This document shows, one piece after another, positions 39,534-47,040 of a DNA stretch of 64,000 bases; within the stretch, counting starts at the first letter, position 1, and every line of letters starts with the position of its first letter. A program made the position numbers and the translations under genes. Source of the DNA: Humibacillus xanthopallidus (GTDB lineage: Bacteria > Actinomycetota > Actinomycetes > Actinomycetales > Dermatophilaceae); the NCBI RefSeq assembly GCF_006716675.1, contig NZ_VFPM01000004.1:421676-485675 (forward strand), given 5' to 3'. The notes beneath the pieces were generated by a model. It was not told the origin of the DNA and did no database searches. It saw nothing but the letters and a program-made list of their open reading frames with translations.

Positions 39534-39968
39534 CTACTGGTAGGGGTCGGTGATGTCACGCAGCGCGGTCAGGGCGTCGCGGAGCTGATCCATGGCCTCG
39601 GGGCCGAGATGAGCCCGCCACTCGGCCTCGATGCGGTCCTCCTCCGCCCGTGCCACCGGGAGGACGGCCTCGGCGCGAGGAGTCAATCGCACCAGGGTCG
39701 CTCGACCGTCCGACGGGTCCGGCACTCGTTCGACGTAGCCGGCCCGTTCGAGCTTGTCGACCAGGGCGGTGGCGGTCTGCTTGGCGATCTGGGCGCGCTC
39801 GGCCAGCACGCTCAGTCGGGTTCCCGCCGGATCGATGCCCATCATGAGCCGGCTCTGCGCGATGGTCAGGTCGTCGAACCCGGCGTCATGCACGGCCTCG
39901 AAGATCCTGCTTGCGGCAGAGCGGGACGCGATGAACATCAGCAGGCTGCTCGGCAGCTCGCGCGCCAT
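39534..39968 (-). CDS. MarR-family transcriptional regulator
   Basis: This 144-residue regulator has the MarR winged HTH: LSVLAERAQIAKQTATALVDKLERAGYVERVPDPSDGRATLVRLT, with flanking dimerisation helices. No redox Cys is present, so a small-molecule ligand is likely. It is divergent from the Rv2466c-like gene. A 39-bp near-perfect inverted repeat in the 80-bp gap is the probable operator for both genes. The ABC exporter on its other side may also be a target. Confidence 0.92.
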   Translation of the reverse strand: MARELPSSLLMFIASRSAASRIFEAVHDAGFDDLTIAQSRLMMGIDPAGTRLSVLAERAQIAKQTATALVDKLERAGYVERVPDPSDGRATLVRLTPRAEAVLPVARAEEDRIEAEWRAHLGPEAMDQLRDALTALRDITDPYQ

Positions 39969-39985
39969 CAGAACCCTTTTCCCAT

Positions 39986-40024
39986 AGTCCCATAATCGAA
40001 CTACAATGGTTCGATCATGGGACT
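39986..40024. promoter_or_regulatory. 39-bp inverted repeat, probable MarR operator
   Basis: Arms AGTCCCATAATCGAAC (39986-40001) and GTTCGATCATGGGACT (40009-40024) are complementary at 15 of 16 positions around the 7-base spacer TACAATG. The region is AT-rich for this genome. TACAAT at 40002-40007 could be a -10 box for the rightward gene, so binding would block the promoter. It lies between marR and the divergent reductase gene. Confidence 0.85.
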
Positions 40025-40048
40025 AGTGTAGCGAGGCAGGGAGGCGTC

Positions 40049-40681
40049 ATGACTGCGACCCCGCACCCGAGCGTCGTCGACTTCTGGTTCGACCCGGTGT
40101 GCCCCTACTCGTGGACGGCCTCACGGTGGCTCCACGAGGTGAGCCAGCGCCGGTCCCTGACGGTGCGGCTCCACGTGATGAGCCTGTACCTGCTCAACGA
40201 GCACCGCACCGACGTGGCCCCGGAGTACCGCCGGAGTGTCGAGACCTCGCGCGGACCGGCGCGCGTCGCGACAGCCGTCGTCTCGAGGTTCGGCGAAGCG
40301 GCCCTCGACCGGTTCTACACCGCGTTCGGTGAGGTGATCTTCGACCACTGGCGCCGACCCTCGGCCGCCGAGTACCACGAGGTCGTCCAGGCGTCGCTGC
40401 CCCGGGTGGGACTTCCGGGCGATCTCGCGGGTGCCATGGAGTCCGAGCAGCACGACGCGGACATGCGCCGAAGCCACGAGACGGGGGTCGCGCTCGTCGG
40501 TGGCGAGGCGGGCACCCCGATCACCAGCATCGACGGTGCCGCGTTCTTCGGACCGGTCCTCAACGCGATCCCCCGCGGCGACGCGGCCATCCGGGTCTTC
40601 GACGGCGCGCGGCTGCTCGCCGGCTATCCCCAGTTCTTCGAGCTCAAGCGCACCCGGTCGCACCCGCCGGTCTTCACGTGA
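40049..40681 (+). CDS. DsbA-family protein, mycothiol-dependent nitroreductase (Rv2466c) type
   Basis: This 210-residue thioredoxin-fold protein closely follows mycobacterial Rv2466c, a mycothiol-dependent reductase: VVDFWFDPVCPYSWTASRWL, LHVMSLYLLNEHR, HETGVALVGGEAGTPITSIDG, AFFGPVLNAIPRGDAA and YPQFFELKRTR near the end. The active-site motif reads CPYS, while Rv2466c has CPWC, so the second Cys is lost and a monothiol (mycothiol-linked) mechanism is suggested. It is divergent from marR across the 39-bp operator and followed by a mycothiol-linked enzyme gene, so it is probably induced by a toxic compound. Confidence 0.9.
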   Translation: MTATPHPSVVDFWFDPVCPYSWTASRWLHEVSQRRSLTVRLHVMSLYLLNEHRTDVAPEYRRSVETSRGPARVATAVVSRFGEAALDRFYTAFGEVIFDHWRRPSAAEYHEVVQASLPRVGLPGDLAGAMESEQHDADMRRSHETGVALVGGEAGTPITSIDGAAFFGPVLNAIPRGDAAIRVFDGARLLAGYPQFFELKRTRSHPPVFT

Positions 40682-40695
40682 GGAGAAAACACGCC

Positions 40696-41376
40696 ATGGC
40701 CACGATGACACCGGCCGACGTCGATGCGATGTGGGCCGCGATCGACGACCAGCGAGCACGCACCGCCGACCTGCTCGTGCGGCTGACGCAGGACCAGTGG
40801 GGGCACCGGTCCCTGTGCGAGGGCTGGACGGTGCGGCACGTCGCCGCCCACCTGACCCTGCAGCAGCAGGGCATCGGTGATGCGCTGACCTTCGTCCTGC
40901 GCCACCCGCGGATGCTGCGCAGCGTGACGCTGAACGCGACGATCCACGACTCCGCCGTGCTGCAGGCGCAGCTGCTTTCGACGTCCGAGATCATCGCGCG
41001 GATCAGGGCGGGCATCGGGTCGCGCCGGCACAACGCCTTTGTCACACCCCTGGAGACGCTGACCGACATCCTCGTCCACAGTCAGGACATCGCCATCCCG
41101 CTCGGACTCGAGGTCCCGATGCAACCGGCCGCGGCCGCCGTTGCCGCCACACGCAGGTGGGACACCCGGCACACGTGGCTCGCCAGCGTCAACCGCCGCA
41201 TACCGCTCGACGACTACCGGCTCGTTGCGACGGATACCGACTGGACCCAGGGGGAAGGGCCAGAGATCGCCGGGCCGATCGCCGGACTCCTCCTGCTGCT
41301 CACCGGGCGCGATGCCGCCCTGGAGCACCTCACCGGCGCCGGCGTCGCCGCCCTGCGCCAGGCGGTCACGCGCTGA
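40696..41376 (+). CDS. DinB-like, maleylpyruvate isomerase-family mycothiol-dependent enzyme
   Basis: This 226-residue protein has the DinB/MDMPI four-helix fold: MWAAIDDQRARTADLLVRLTQDQW, the metal-site run SLCEGWTVRHVAAHLTLQQQ with its conserved His, and LTDILVHSQDIAIPLG with the second and third metal ligands. Such enzymes use mycothiol as a cofactor for isomerisation or detoxification. ATG at 40696 with AGGAG upstream is preferred; a GTG at 40678 overlapping the reductase stop is an alternative. Together with the Rv2466c-like gene it forms a MarR-controlled mycothiol detoxification pair. Confidence 0.88.
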   Translation: MATMTPADVDAMWAAIDDQRARTADLLVRLTQDQWGHRSLCEGWTVRHVAAHLTLQQQGIGDALTFVLRHPRMLRSVTLNATIHDSAVLQAQLLSTSEIIARIRAGIGSRRHNAFVTPLETLTDILVHSQDIAIPLGLEVPMQPAAAAVAATRRWDTRHTWLASVNRRIPLDDYRLVATDTDWTQGEGPEIAGPIAGLLLLLTGRDAALEHLTGAGVAALRQAVTR

Positions 41377-41413
41377 CGGAATACCGCGCCGCACCCGACC
41401 CGTTGCCTCCCAC

Positions 41414-42427
41414 GTGACCTCTGTCCCCCGCGCCCAGCTGAACATCCTCGACCTCGTGCCCGTCCTCGAGGGCGGCACCGCCGGTGAGGCGATCGCCGCG
41501 ACCGTCGACGTCGCGCGGCACGCCGAGAAGTGGGGCTACGGCCGCTACTGGATGGCTGAGCACCACAACATGCGCGGCGTCGCGTCGAGCTCGACCGCCG
41601 TGCTCATCGGCCACGTCGCCGACCAGACCGAGTCGATCCGGGTCGGTGCGGGCGGCATCATGCTGCCCAACCACGCGCCCTACGTCGTCGCCGAGCAGTT
41701 CGGCACGCTCGCGACGATCCACCCCGGCCGCATCGACCTCGGCCTCGGCCGCGCCCCCGGCACCGACCCCTTCACGACCCGCGCCCTGCGCCGCAGCGAG
41801 GCCGCCGCGATGAACTTCGCCGGCGAGGTCGAGGAGCTGATCGGCTACCTCGGCGACCCCGACCCCGACGCCAAGGTGCGCGCCATCCCCGGCGAGGGCA
41901 CCCACGTGCCGATCTGGATCCTCGGGTCCAGCCACGGCGGCGCCCAGGTCGCGGCGGCCCTCGGCCTGCCCTACTCCTTCGCCTCGCACTTCGCGCCCGC
42001 CGCGCTCATGAGCGCCCTCGAGGTCTACCGCTCGCGGTTCACCCCGTCGACCGAGCCCGGTGGCCTCGACGCTCCGCGCACGATGGCCGGGGTCAACGTC
42101 ATGGTCGCCGACACGACCGCCGAGGCCGAGCGGCTCTTCACGAGCGTGCTCGCGCGCTTCCACGGCATCGTGACGGGGCGTCGCTCCGGCGTGACCGAGC
42201 CGGAGGGCGACATCGCCGGCCTCATGGCCCGCTGGTCACCGGCGGAGCGCCAGGCCGTCTCGGAGATGACCCGTGTCTCGCTCGTCGGCACGCCCGGCGA
42301 GGTACGCGAGGGCCTCGCCGGCTTCGTCGAGGCGACGGGTGTCGACGAGGTCATCGTCACCTGCGGCGCGCACGACCACGAGGACCGCCTCCGCTCCTTC
42401 GAGCTGCTCGCCGACGCCTGGAGCTGA
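41414..42427 (+). CDS. LLM-class flavin-dependent oxidoreductase
   Basis: This 337-residue luciferase-like monooxygenase has the family pattern: NILDLVPVLEGGTAGEAI, YGRYWMAEHHNM (the conserved EHH), IRVGAGGIMLPNHAPYVVAEQF, DLGLGRAPGTDP, IWILGSSHGGAQVAAALGLPYSFASHF and the C-terminal GTPGEVREGLAGF. It is expected to use reduced flavin (or F420) to oxidise an organic substrate, which is unknown. Start is GTG at 41414. It lies 37 bp after the mycothiol-linked gene and may be the last member of that run; a strong hairpin follows its stop. Confidence 0.93.
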   Translation: MTSVPRAQLNILDLVPVLEGGTAGEAIAATVDVARHAEKWGYGRYWMAEHHNMRGVASSSTAVLIGHVADQTESIRVGAGGIMLPNHAPYVVAEQFGTLATIHPGRIDLGLGRAPGTDPFTTRALRRSEAAAMNFAGEVEELIGYLGDPDPDAKVRAIPGEGTHVPIWILGSSHGGAQVAAALGLPYSFASHFAPAALMSALEVYRSRFTPSTEPGGLDAPRTMAGVNVMVADTTAEAERLFTSVLARFHGIVTGRRSGVTEPEGDIAGLMARWSPAERQAVSEMTRVSLVGTPGEVREGLAGFVEATGVDEVIVTCGAHDHEDRLRSFELLADAWS

Positions 42428-42444
42428 CCGCCACCACCCACCGA

Positions 42445-42481
42445 GGTATGCCGTCCGGCCGGCGCGACGGGACGGCATACC
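42445..42481. terminator. Hairpin between LLM oxidoreductase and osmC-like gene
   Basis: GGTATGCCGTCC (42445-42456) and GGACGGCATACC (42470-42481) are perfect 12-bp complements with a 13-base loop. It begins 18 bp after the LLM gene stop and ends 27 bp before the OsmC gene. It may terminate the upstream transcript; it also consists of two facing copies of the TATGCCGTCC word discussed under findings. Confidence 0.6.
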
Positions 42482-42508
42482 GTCCGCACGATCTGAGAGG
42501 CTGCCCCC

Positions 42509-42934
42509 ATGAGCACCGACGCCCCTGACCTCCGCTCCATCACGCTGACGCGCGACAGCGTGGGCCGCTACACGGCCCGCAACCGCCGCGGCGGGTCGCT
42601 CACCGTGAGCTCCGGCACCGAGGAGCTCTCGCCGGTGGAGCTTCTCCTCGCGGGCATCGCCGCCTGCACCGCCGTCGACGTCGACACCGTGACGACGCGC
42701 CGGGCCGAGCCCGACTCCTTCGAGGTCGAGGTGACGGCCGACAAGGTCAAGGACGAGCACGGCAACCACCTGCAGGACATCACCGTGAGCTTCCGGGTGC
42801 GCTTCCCCGACGGTGACGGAGGTGACGCCGCCCGCGAGATGCTGCCGAAGCTCGTGAAGCGCTCGCACGACGAGTGGTGCACCGTGAGCCGCACCATCGA
42901 GCTCGGCACCGCGATCGAGGCCAGGGTCGAGTAG
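42509..42934 (+). CDS. OsmC family protein
   Basis: This 141-residue protein has the OsmC fold: SPVELLLAGIAACTAVDVDTV with the conserved Cys, TADKVKDEHGNHLQDITVSFRVRFP and the C-terminal VKRSHDEWCTVSRTIELGTAI with the second Cys. OsmC proteins reduce organic hydroperoxides in the cytoplasm using a Cys pair. Start ATG at 42509. A strong bidirectional terminator follows immediately. Confidence 0.9.
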   Translation: MSTDAPDLRSITLTRDSVGRYTARNRRGGSLTVSSGTEELSPVELLLAGIAACTAVDVDTVTTRRAEPDSFEVEVTADKVKDEHGNHLQDITVSFRVRFPDGDGGDAAREMLPKLVKRSHDEWCTVSRTIELGTAIEARVE

Positions 42935-42982
42935 CCCTGCACCCGGTGACAGACGGGGGCCCGCCTGTCACCGGGTGCAGGG
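42935..42982. terminator. Strong bidirectional terminator between osmC-like and ldt genes
   Basis: CCCTGCACCCGGTGACAG (42935-42952) and CTGTCACCGGGTGCAGGG (42965-42982) form a perfect 18-bp stem with a 12-base loop. It fills the 55-bp gap between two convergent genes and starts right after the osmC-like stop codon. Confidence 0.92.
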
Positions 42983-42989
42983 GCTCTCG

Positions 42990-44225
42990 TCAGTGGTGGA
43001 CGACGACCTTGTCGCCGAGCCTCGAGGCGAAGTAGAGCGCCTTGACCTGGGCGTAGTCGCCGATGTTGACGCACCCGTGGCTCGCGCCGGCGTATCCGAT
43101 GCGGGCGAAGTTCGACGAGTAGTGCACCGCCTGGCCGCCCGAGAAGAACATCGAGTAGGGCATCGGCGTGAAGTAGAGGTTGGACACGACGTACTCGTAG
43201 CGCCGCGAGACCGTGAAGGTGCCCTCGCGCGTCTCGTTGCCGGGCCCACCGAAACGCGCCCACATGACCGTCGTCGGCTTGCCCGAGACGACCCAGGTCA
43301 GGGTGCGGGTCGCCTTGTCGACGCACATCACGCGCCCCGTGCGGCAGCGCGAGTCGAGCGAGGCGAGCGTCGGCAGGTGCGGCCGCAGGCCGGCCTCGTA
43401 GCGGTAGCGGTCGAACGTGCCCGGCGTGAAGGTGAGCCCGACGAGACGGCTCCACGTGCGACGGTCGGCGACGCCGGACTGGGGCAGGTTCTGGGCGCGC
43501 TGGAAGGCGAGGACCATCTGCCCCAGGGTCCACCCGTACGTGCCGGAGATCGAGTAGGGCCACAGGCCCTTGGCCCGGAGGCGCAGCTGGAGCTCCTTGA
43601 CCGTGCCGCCCGAGCTCGTCGCGGGGATGACGACGGGCGAGGCCGAGCGGGCCCGGAGCACCTCTCGGGCCTCGGCGGTGAGCTTCGTGCCGTCGCCGGG
43701 CAGGCCGCTGCCGCGCAGGAAGGAGCCCAGCGCCGACGCGACGCCGGCGTCGTAGACCCCGTCGACGGTGCCCGATGTCCGGCCGACGACGAGCAGGCGT
43801 GACTGGAGGTCCTTGACGCTCCATCCAGTGGCGCCGACCCGGAGCACGACAGGGCTGCCGAGCGGCGTGGGCGCGGTCGCGCTGACCGTGCGCGGCGGTG
43901 CGGGAGTCGTCGGCACCGACGTCGTGGTGGTCGTCGAGGGGTCGGTCGTCGTCGGCTCGGTCGTCGTGGGCTCGGTGGTCGTGGGCTCGGTGGTCGTGGG
44001 CTCGGTCGTCGAGGGAGCCGTCGTCTCCGTGCTGGTGCCCGTGCTGGTGCCCGTAGTGGTCGTCGCGCCCGGGTCCTCGGTGGACGTGCTCGCACCGAAC
44101 GTCGAGGTCGACGGCGACGGCGTGCCCGTGTCGTCGGCGAAGGCCATCGGTGTGGCGAGCAGCGCCGCGATGACGAACCCCGCCGCGGCGGAGGTGCTGC
44201 GGCGGCCCATGTGGATCGTCTTCAT
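42990..44225 (-). CDS. Secreted L,D-transpeptidase with peptidoglycan-binding domain
   Basis: This 411-residue exported enzyme cross-links peptidoglycan (3-3 links) or attaches proteins to it. It has a signal peptide (TSAAAGFVIAALLATPMAFADD), a long Thr/Ser/Pro-rich linker with repeated T-T-T-E-P units, two peptidoglycan-binding-type stretches (GWSVKDLQSRLLVVGRTSG and GTVKELQLRLRAKGLWPYS), and a C-terminal YkuD catalytic domain with YFTPMPYSMFFSGGQAVHYS and the nucleophile Cys in YAGASHGCVNIGDYAQVK. Its end faces osmC across the strong terminator. Confidence 0.94.
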   Translation of the reverse strand: MKTIHMGRRSTSAAAGFVIAALLATPMAFADDTGTPSPSTSTFGASTSTEDPGATTTTGTSTGTSTETTAPSTTEPTTTEPTTTEPTTTEPTTTDPSTTTTTSVPTTPAPPRTVSATAPTPLGSPVVLRVGATGWSVKDLQSRLLVVGRTSGTVDGVYDAGVASALGSFLRGSGLPGDGTKLTAEAREVLRARSASPVVIPATSSGGTVKELQLRLRAKGLWPYSISGTYGWTLGQMVLAFQRAQNLPQSGVADRRTWSRLVGLTFTPGTFDRYRYEAGLRPHLPTLASLDSRCRTGRVMCVDKATRTLTWVVSGKPTTVMWARFGGPGNETREGTFTVSRRYEYVVSNLYFTPMPYSMFFSGGQAVHYSSNFARIGYAGASHGCVNIGDYAQVKALYFASRLGDKVVVHH

Positions 44226-44359
44226 GTCTCCCCTGTCGTCACGACGTCACCGTCGTCTCGGTGCACGCGAGCGCGCGCGCCCATTGTGGCAGCCACGGCG
44301 CGATCCGCGCGCGGTGTGTGCTGACGAGATCCAGACGCCTTCGCACCGCGCGCGGGTGG

Positions 44360-45190
44360 TCAGCCGGGCAGGCGCCGCACGGTGAGCACCTGCTCGGCCC
44401 GGCCGACCGGGCCGAGCTCGTCGTGCAGGGTCGTCGACGTGAGGCCGAGCCCGGTCGTGCCCATCGAGACGCGGGTGTCGAAGCCGACCCAGCCGCGCAC
44501 CGGCTCGCGGAAGAGGTGGATGGCCAGGTCGACGTTGGGGAACATCCACTCGTCGGGCGAGACCCGGACGGCGATGCCGTTCGCAGTGTCGACGAGACGC
44601 ACGAGATCCGCTGTGGGAGAGCAGGTTTCGCCATCGACCAGAGCATTGGGGGTGCGGATCCACGCGAGGGTGCGGCCCGGACGGCGGTGCGGGTCGACGC
44701 GGAACTCGAGCCCCCGGATGTAGCCCCCGCGCCACGTGTCCGTGCCCTCCCAGGGCACGAGCTCGTCAGGCCCCGGTATGCCGTCCAGCTCCACCCCGGC
44801 CACCGGCGCCGAGTCGTGGGTGGCCAGCCGCCACGCCTGGGCGCGCACGGCGACGCGGTCGTCGACGCTCAGGGTGGCTTCGACGAGCTCGATGGTGCGG
44901 CCGGGCCGGGTCGTGCGCACCTCCACCCGGCTCGCACGTGCCGGGATGACGCCGAGGATCTCGAAGCTGATGCGGGCGAGCTGCATGCCCTCCCGGGGCT
45001 CGTGCGCGTCGATGGCGTGGGTGAGGATGCCGCTCACCGGACCCATGTGCTGTTCGTCCTCGCGCCACGCACCCTGGGTCTGGAGGGTCGGCAGGAAGAG
45101 GTCGTCGCCGAGGCGCCGGTAGAAGGCGGGCGTCAGGGCGTCGAGCCCCGCGGTCTCGGTGTCGGCGGCGTCAGTGCTCACGCCGAGCAC
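44360..45190 (-). CDS. Acyl-CoA thioesterase family protein (TesB-like, double hotdog)
   Basis: This 276-residue protein has a tandem hotdog layout: FYRRLGDDLFLPTLQTQGAWRE and MQLARISFEILGVIPARASRVEV in the first half; GWVGFDTRVSMGTTGLGLTSTTLHDELGPVGRAEQVLTV in the second. It is predicted to hydrolyse acyl-CoA; the specific substrate is unknown. The start is one of two GTG codons (45190 or 45181); neither has a clear ribosome site. A hairpin lies directly upstream at 45200-45226, at the end of the tetR gene, so expression may depend on read-through. Confidence 0.85.
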   Translation of the reverse strand: MLGVSTDAADTETAGLDALTPAFYRRLGDDLFLPTLQTQGAWREDEQHMGPVSGILTHAIDAHEPREGMQLARISFEILGVIPARASRVEVRTTRPGRTIELVEATLSVDDRVAVRAQAWRLATHDSAPVAGVELDGIPGPDELVPWEGTDTWRGGYIRGLEFRVDPHRRPGRTLAWIRTPNALVDGETCSPTADLVRLVDTANGIAVRVSPDEWMFPNVDLAIHLFREPVRGWVGFDTRVSMGTTGLGLTSTTLHDELGPVGRAEQVLTVRRLPG

Positions 45191-45199
45191 TCTAGGCGC

Positions 45200-45226
45200 G
45201 GGCCGCAGCAGCCTTCACTGCGGCCC
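45200..45226 (-). terminator. Hairpin at the 3' end of tetR
   Basis: GGGCCGCAG (45200-45208) and CTGCGGCCC (45218-45226) are perfect 9-bp complements with a 9-base loop that contains the tetR stop codon. It stands ten bases before the first possible thioesterase start on the same strand, so it may end or weaken transcription into that gene. Confidence 0.6.
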
Positions 45227-45916
45227 GGTGTCGGCCGGCACGGTGACGCCGAGGCCGAGGTCGACCATCCGCACGAGGCGCGGAGCGATCTCGTCGACGG
45301 CGCCGGGCGGCAGGTCGCGGAGCGGCCCCTCGAGCGCGAGCATGGCCAGGCCGTGCACGGCCGACCATGCGAGCAGCTCGGCGCCGGGGCGCTCCGAGGC
45401 CGGGAGCACACCGAGCTCGGCCATGTCGTCGAGGGTGTCGCTGAGCAGCTGGAACGGGGTGCGGCCGCACGCTCCGGCGGCATCGGGCGAGGCGGCGCGG
45501 CGCAGGTCGACGGGCACGGCGAACGCGGTGCGGAACAGCCCCGGCTCGTCCATCGCGAAGCGGAGGTAGCCCACCCCGACGGCACGGAACCGCGCCCGCG
45601 CGCGCTCGCCGGGCGGCATACGCGCGGGGACGGCCTCGATGGTCGTCGAGATGACGTCGGCAGCCAGGCCCTGGGCGATCGAGACGACCTCGTCGAGGAG
45701 GGCGTCGCGGTCGGCGAAGTGCCGGTAGGCGGCGTTGGCCGAGACGCCGACGCGGCGGGTCGCCTCGCGGAGCACGACCTTGTCGGGCCCGCCCTCGCGA
45801 GCGAGCTCCGTTCCTGCGTCGAGCAGCGCTCGGCGGAGGTCGCCGTGGTGGTAGGTGGAGCGGGGGGTGACGGACGCGTCCTGCGGGCCGGGAGTCGCGG
45901 CGGCGGAGGAGGTCAC
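45215..45916 (-). CDS. TetR-family transcriptional regulator
   Basis: This 233-residue regulator has an N-terminal TetR HTH (RRALLDAGTELAREGGPDKVVLREATRRVGVSANAAYRHFADRDALLDEVV) and a C-terminal ligand domain of the TetR_C-type (FLRFAMDEPGLFRTAFAVP-like run and ELLAWSAVHGLAMLALEGPL). It starts with GTG at 45916. It sits between the lactate dehydrogenase and the thioesterase genes on the same strand; the thioesterase is a plausible target, but I see no clear palindrome in the 45-bp upstream gap. Confidence 0.9.
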   Translation of the reverse strand: MTSSAAATPGPQDASVTPRSTYHHGDLRRALLDAGTELAREGGPDKVVLREATRRVGVSANAAYRHFADRDALLDEVVSIAQGLAADVISTTIEAVPARMPPGERARARFRAVGVGYLRFAMDEPGLFRTAFAVPVDLRRAASPDAAGACGRTPFQLLSDTLDDMAELGVLPASERPGAELLAWSAVHGLAMLALEGPLRDLPPGAVDEIAPRLVRMVDLGLGVTVPADTGPQ

Positions 45917-45961
45917 GGTGTCATCATCCTCCGCCGCGGCAGGGGGCCGCCGGGGTGTCCG

Positions 45962-46975
45962 TCAGAAGCCGAAGTTGCGGGCGGTCGCGCGCACCGCGTC
46001 GGCGGACGCACGCAGCCCGGCGAGCTCGGCCTCGGTCATCGGCACCTCGACCCGCGACCCGACGCCCCCGGCGTGCACGATCGCCGGCACGGAGAGGCAG
46101 ACGTCGCTGATGCCGTAGTAGTCGTCGAGAAGCGACGAGACCGGCAGGATGCGGCCCTCGTCGTTGACGACGGCCTCGAGCACCCGGGTGCCGGCGAGGC
46201 CGATCGCGTAGTTCGTCGCGCCCTTGCCCTCGATGATGCGGTAGGCCGACTGCACGACGTCGGTGGCGATCCGCTCGCGGGTCTCCTCGTCGAGGGCCAG
46301 GTCGCCGTGCTCGTCACGCCACTGGAGCAGCGGCACCGACCCGATCGAGGCCGATGACCACAGGGGCAGCTCGGAGTCGCCGTGCTCGCCGACGACGTAG
46401 GCGTGGATGCTCTGCGCGGCCACACCGGTGTGCTCGGCGAGGAGGAAGCGCAGGCGCGAGGAGTCGAGCACCGTGCCCGACCCGAAGAGCTGGTTCGGCG
46501 GCAGCCCGGAGACCTTGAGCGCGGCATACGTCACGACGTCGACGGGGTTGGTCACCATGATGTGCACCGCGTCCGGGGCGACCTCGACGAGCTGCGGCAG
46601 GATCGTCTTGACGATGCCGATCGTCGTACCGGCGAGGTCGAGGCGCGACTGGCCGGGCTTCTGCTTCGCCCCGGCGGTGAAGACGATGACGTCGCTGTCG
46701 GCGAGGACCGCGACGTCGTCGGAGCCCTCGACCTTGGCCATCGGCATGAACTGGATGCCGTGCGCGAGGTCGAGCGCCTCGGCGCGCACCTTGGCGCCGT
46801 TGATGTCGTAGAGCGCGACGGTCTGGGCCGCCCCGCGCATGAGCGAGGCGTAGGCGAGGGTGGCCCCGACTGCACCGGCCCCGACGATGCCGAGCTTGGT
46901 GCGCCGCCGCCGGGGGGCCGGGACGGCGGATCCCTCCGTCGCGTCGTGGGTGTGGGTGCTCTGGCCCTCGCTCAT
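45962..46975 (-). CDS. ldh: L-lactate dehydrogenase
   Basis: This 337-residue enzyme interconverts pyruvate and L-lactate with NADH. The Rossmann motif GIVGAGAVGATLAYASLMRG lies after an unusually long hydrophilic N-terminal tail of about 27 residues ending in RRRRTK. DLAGTTIGIV, HIMVTNPVDVVTY and the catalytic YVVGEHGDSELPLWSSASIG (His) are present, and DSSRLRFLLAEH contains the substrate-site Arg (LDH rather than malate dehydrogenase type). GGGAGG precedes the ATG. It is followed by the tetR gene. Confidence 0.93.
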   Translation of the reverse strand: MSEGQSTHTHDATEGSAVPAPRRRRTKLGIVGAGAVGATLAYASLMRGAAQTVALYDINGAKVRAEALDLAHGIQFMPMAKVEGSDDVAVLADSDVIVFTAGAKQKPGQSRLDLAGTTIGIVKTILPQLVEVAPDAVHIMVTNPVDVVTYAALKVSGLPPNQLFGSGTVLDSSRLRFLLAEHTGVAAQSIHAYVVGEHGDSELPLWSSASIGSVPLLQWRDEHGDLALDEETRERIATDVVQSAYRIIEGKGATNYAIGLAGTRVLEAVVNDEGRILPVSSLLDDYYGISDVCLSVPAIVHAGGVGSRVEVPMTEAELAGLRASADAVRATARNFGF

Positions 46976-47040
46976 CGTGCCTCCCGCGCTCGTATCCGTC
47001 GTGGCAAGGCTATCGAGCGGGGCGCCGCCGTCTGCCGAGG

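Noticed and set aside
37655..41376. Horizontally acquired island (ABC exporter, MarR, mycothiol enzymes)
   Set aside because: Codon choice looked slightly less extreme by eye, but there is no integrase, tRNA, direct repeat or clear composition border to support transfer.
43900..44100. Thr-rich repeat in the L,D-transpeptidase as a mobile or phase-variable repeat
   Set aside because: The TTTEP units are a normal cell-wall linker for secreted actinobacterial enzymes and stay in frame.
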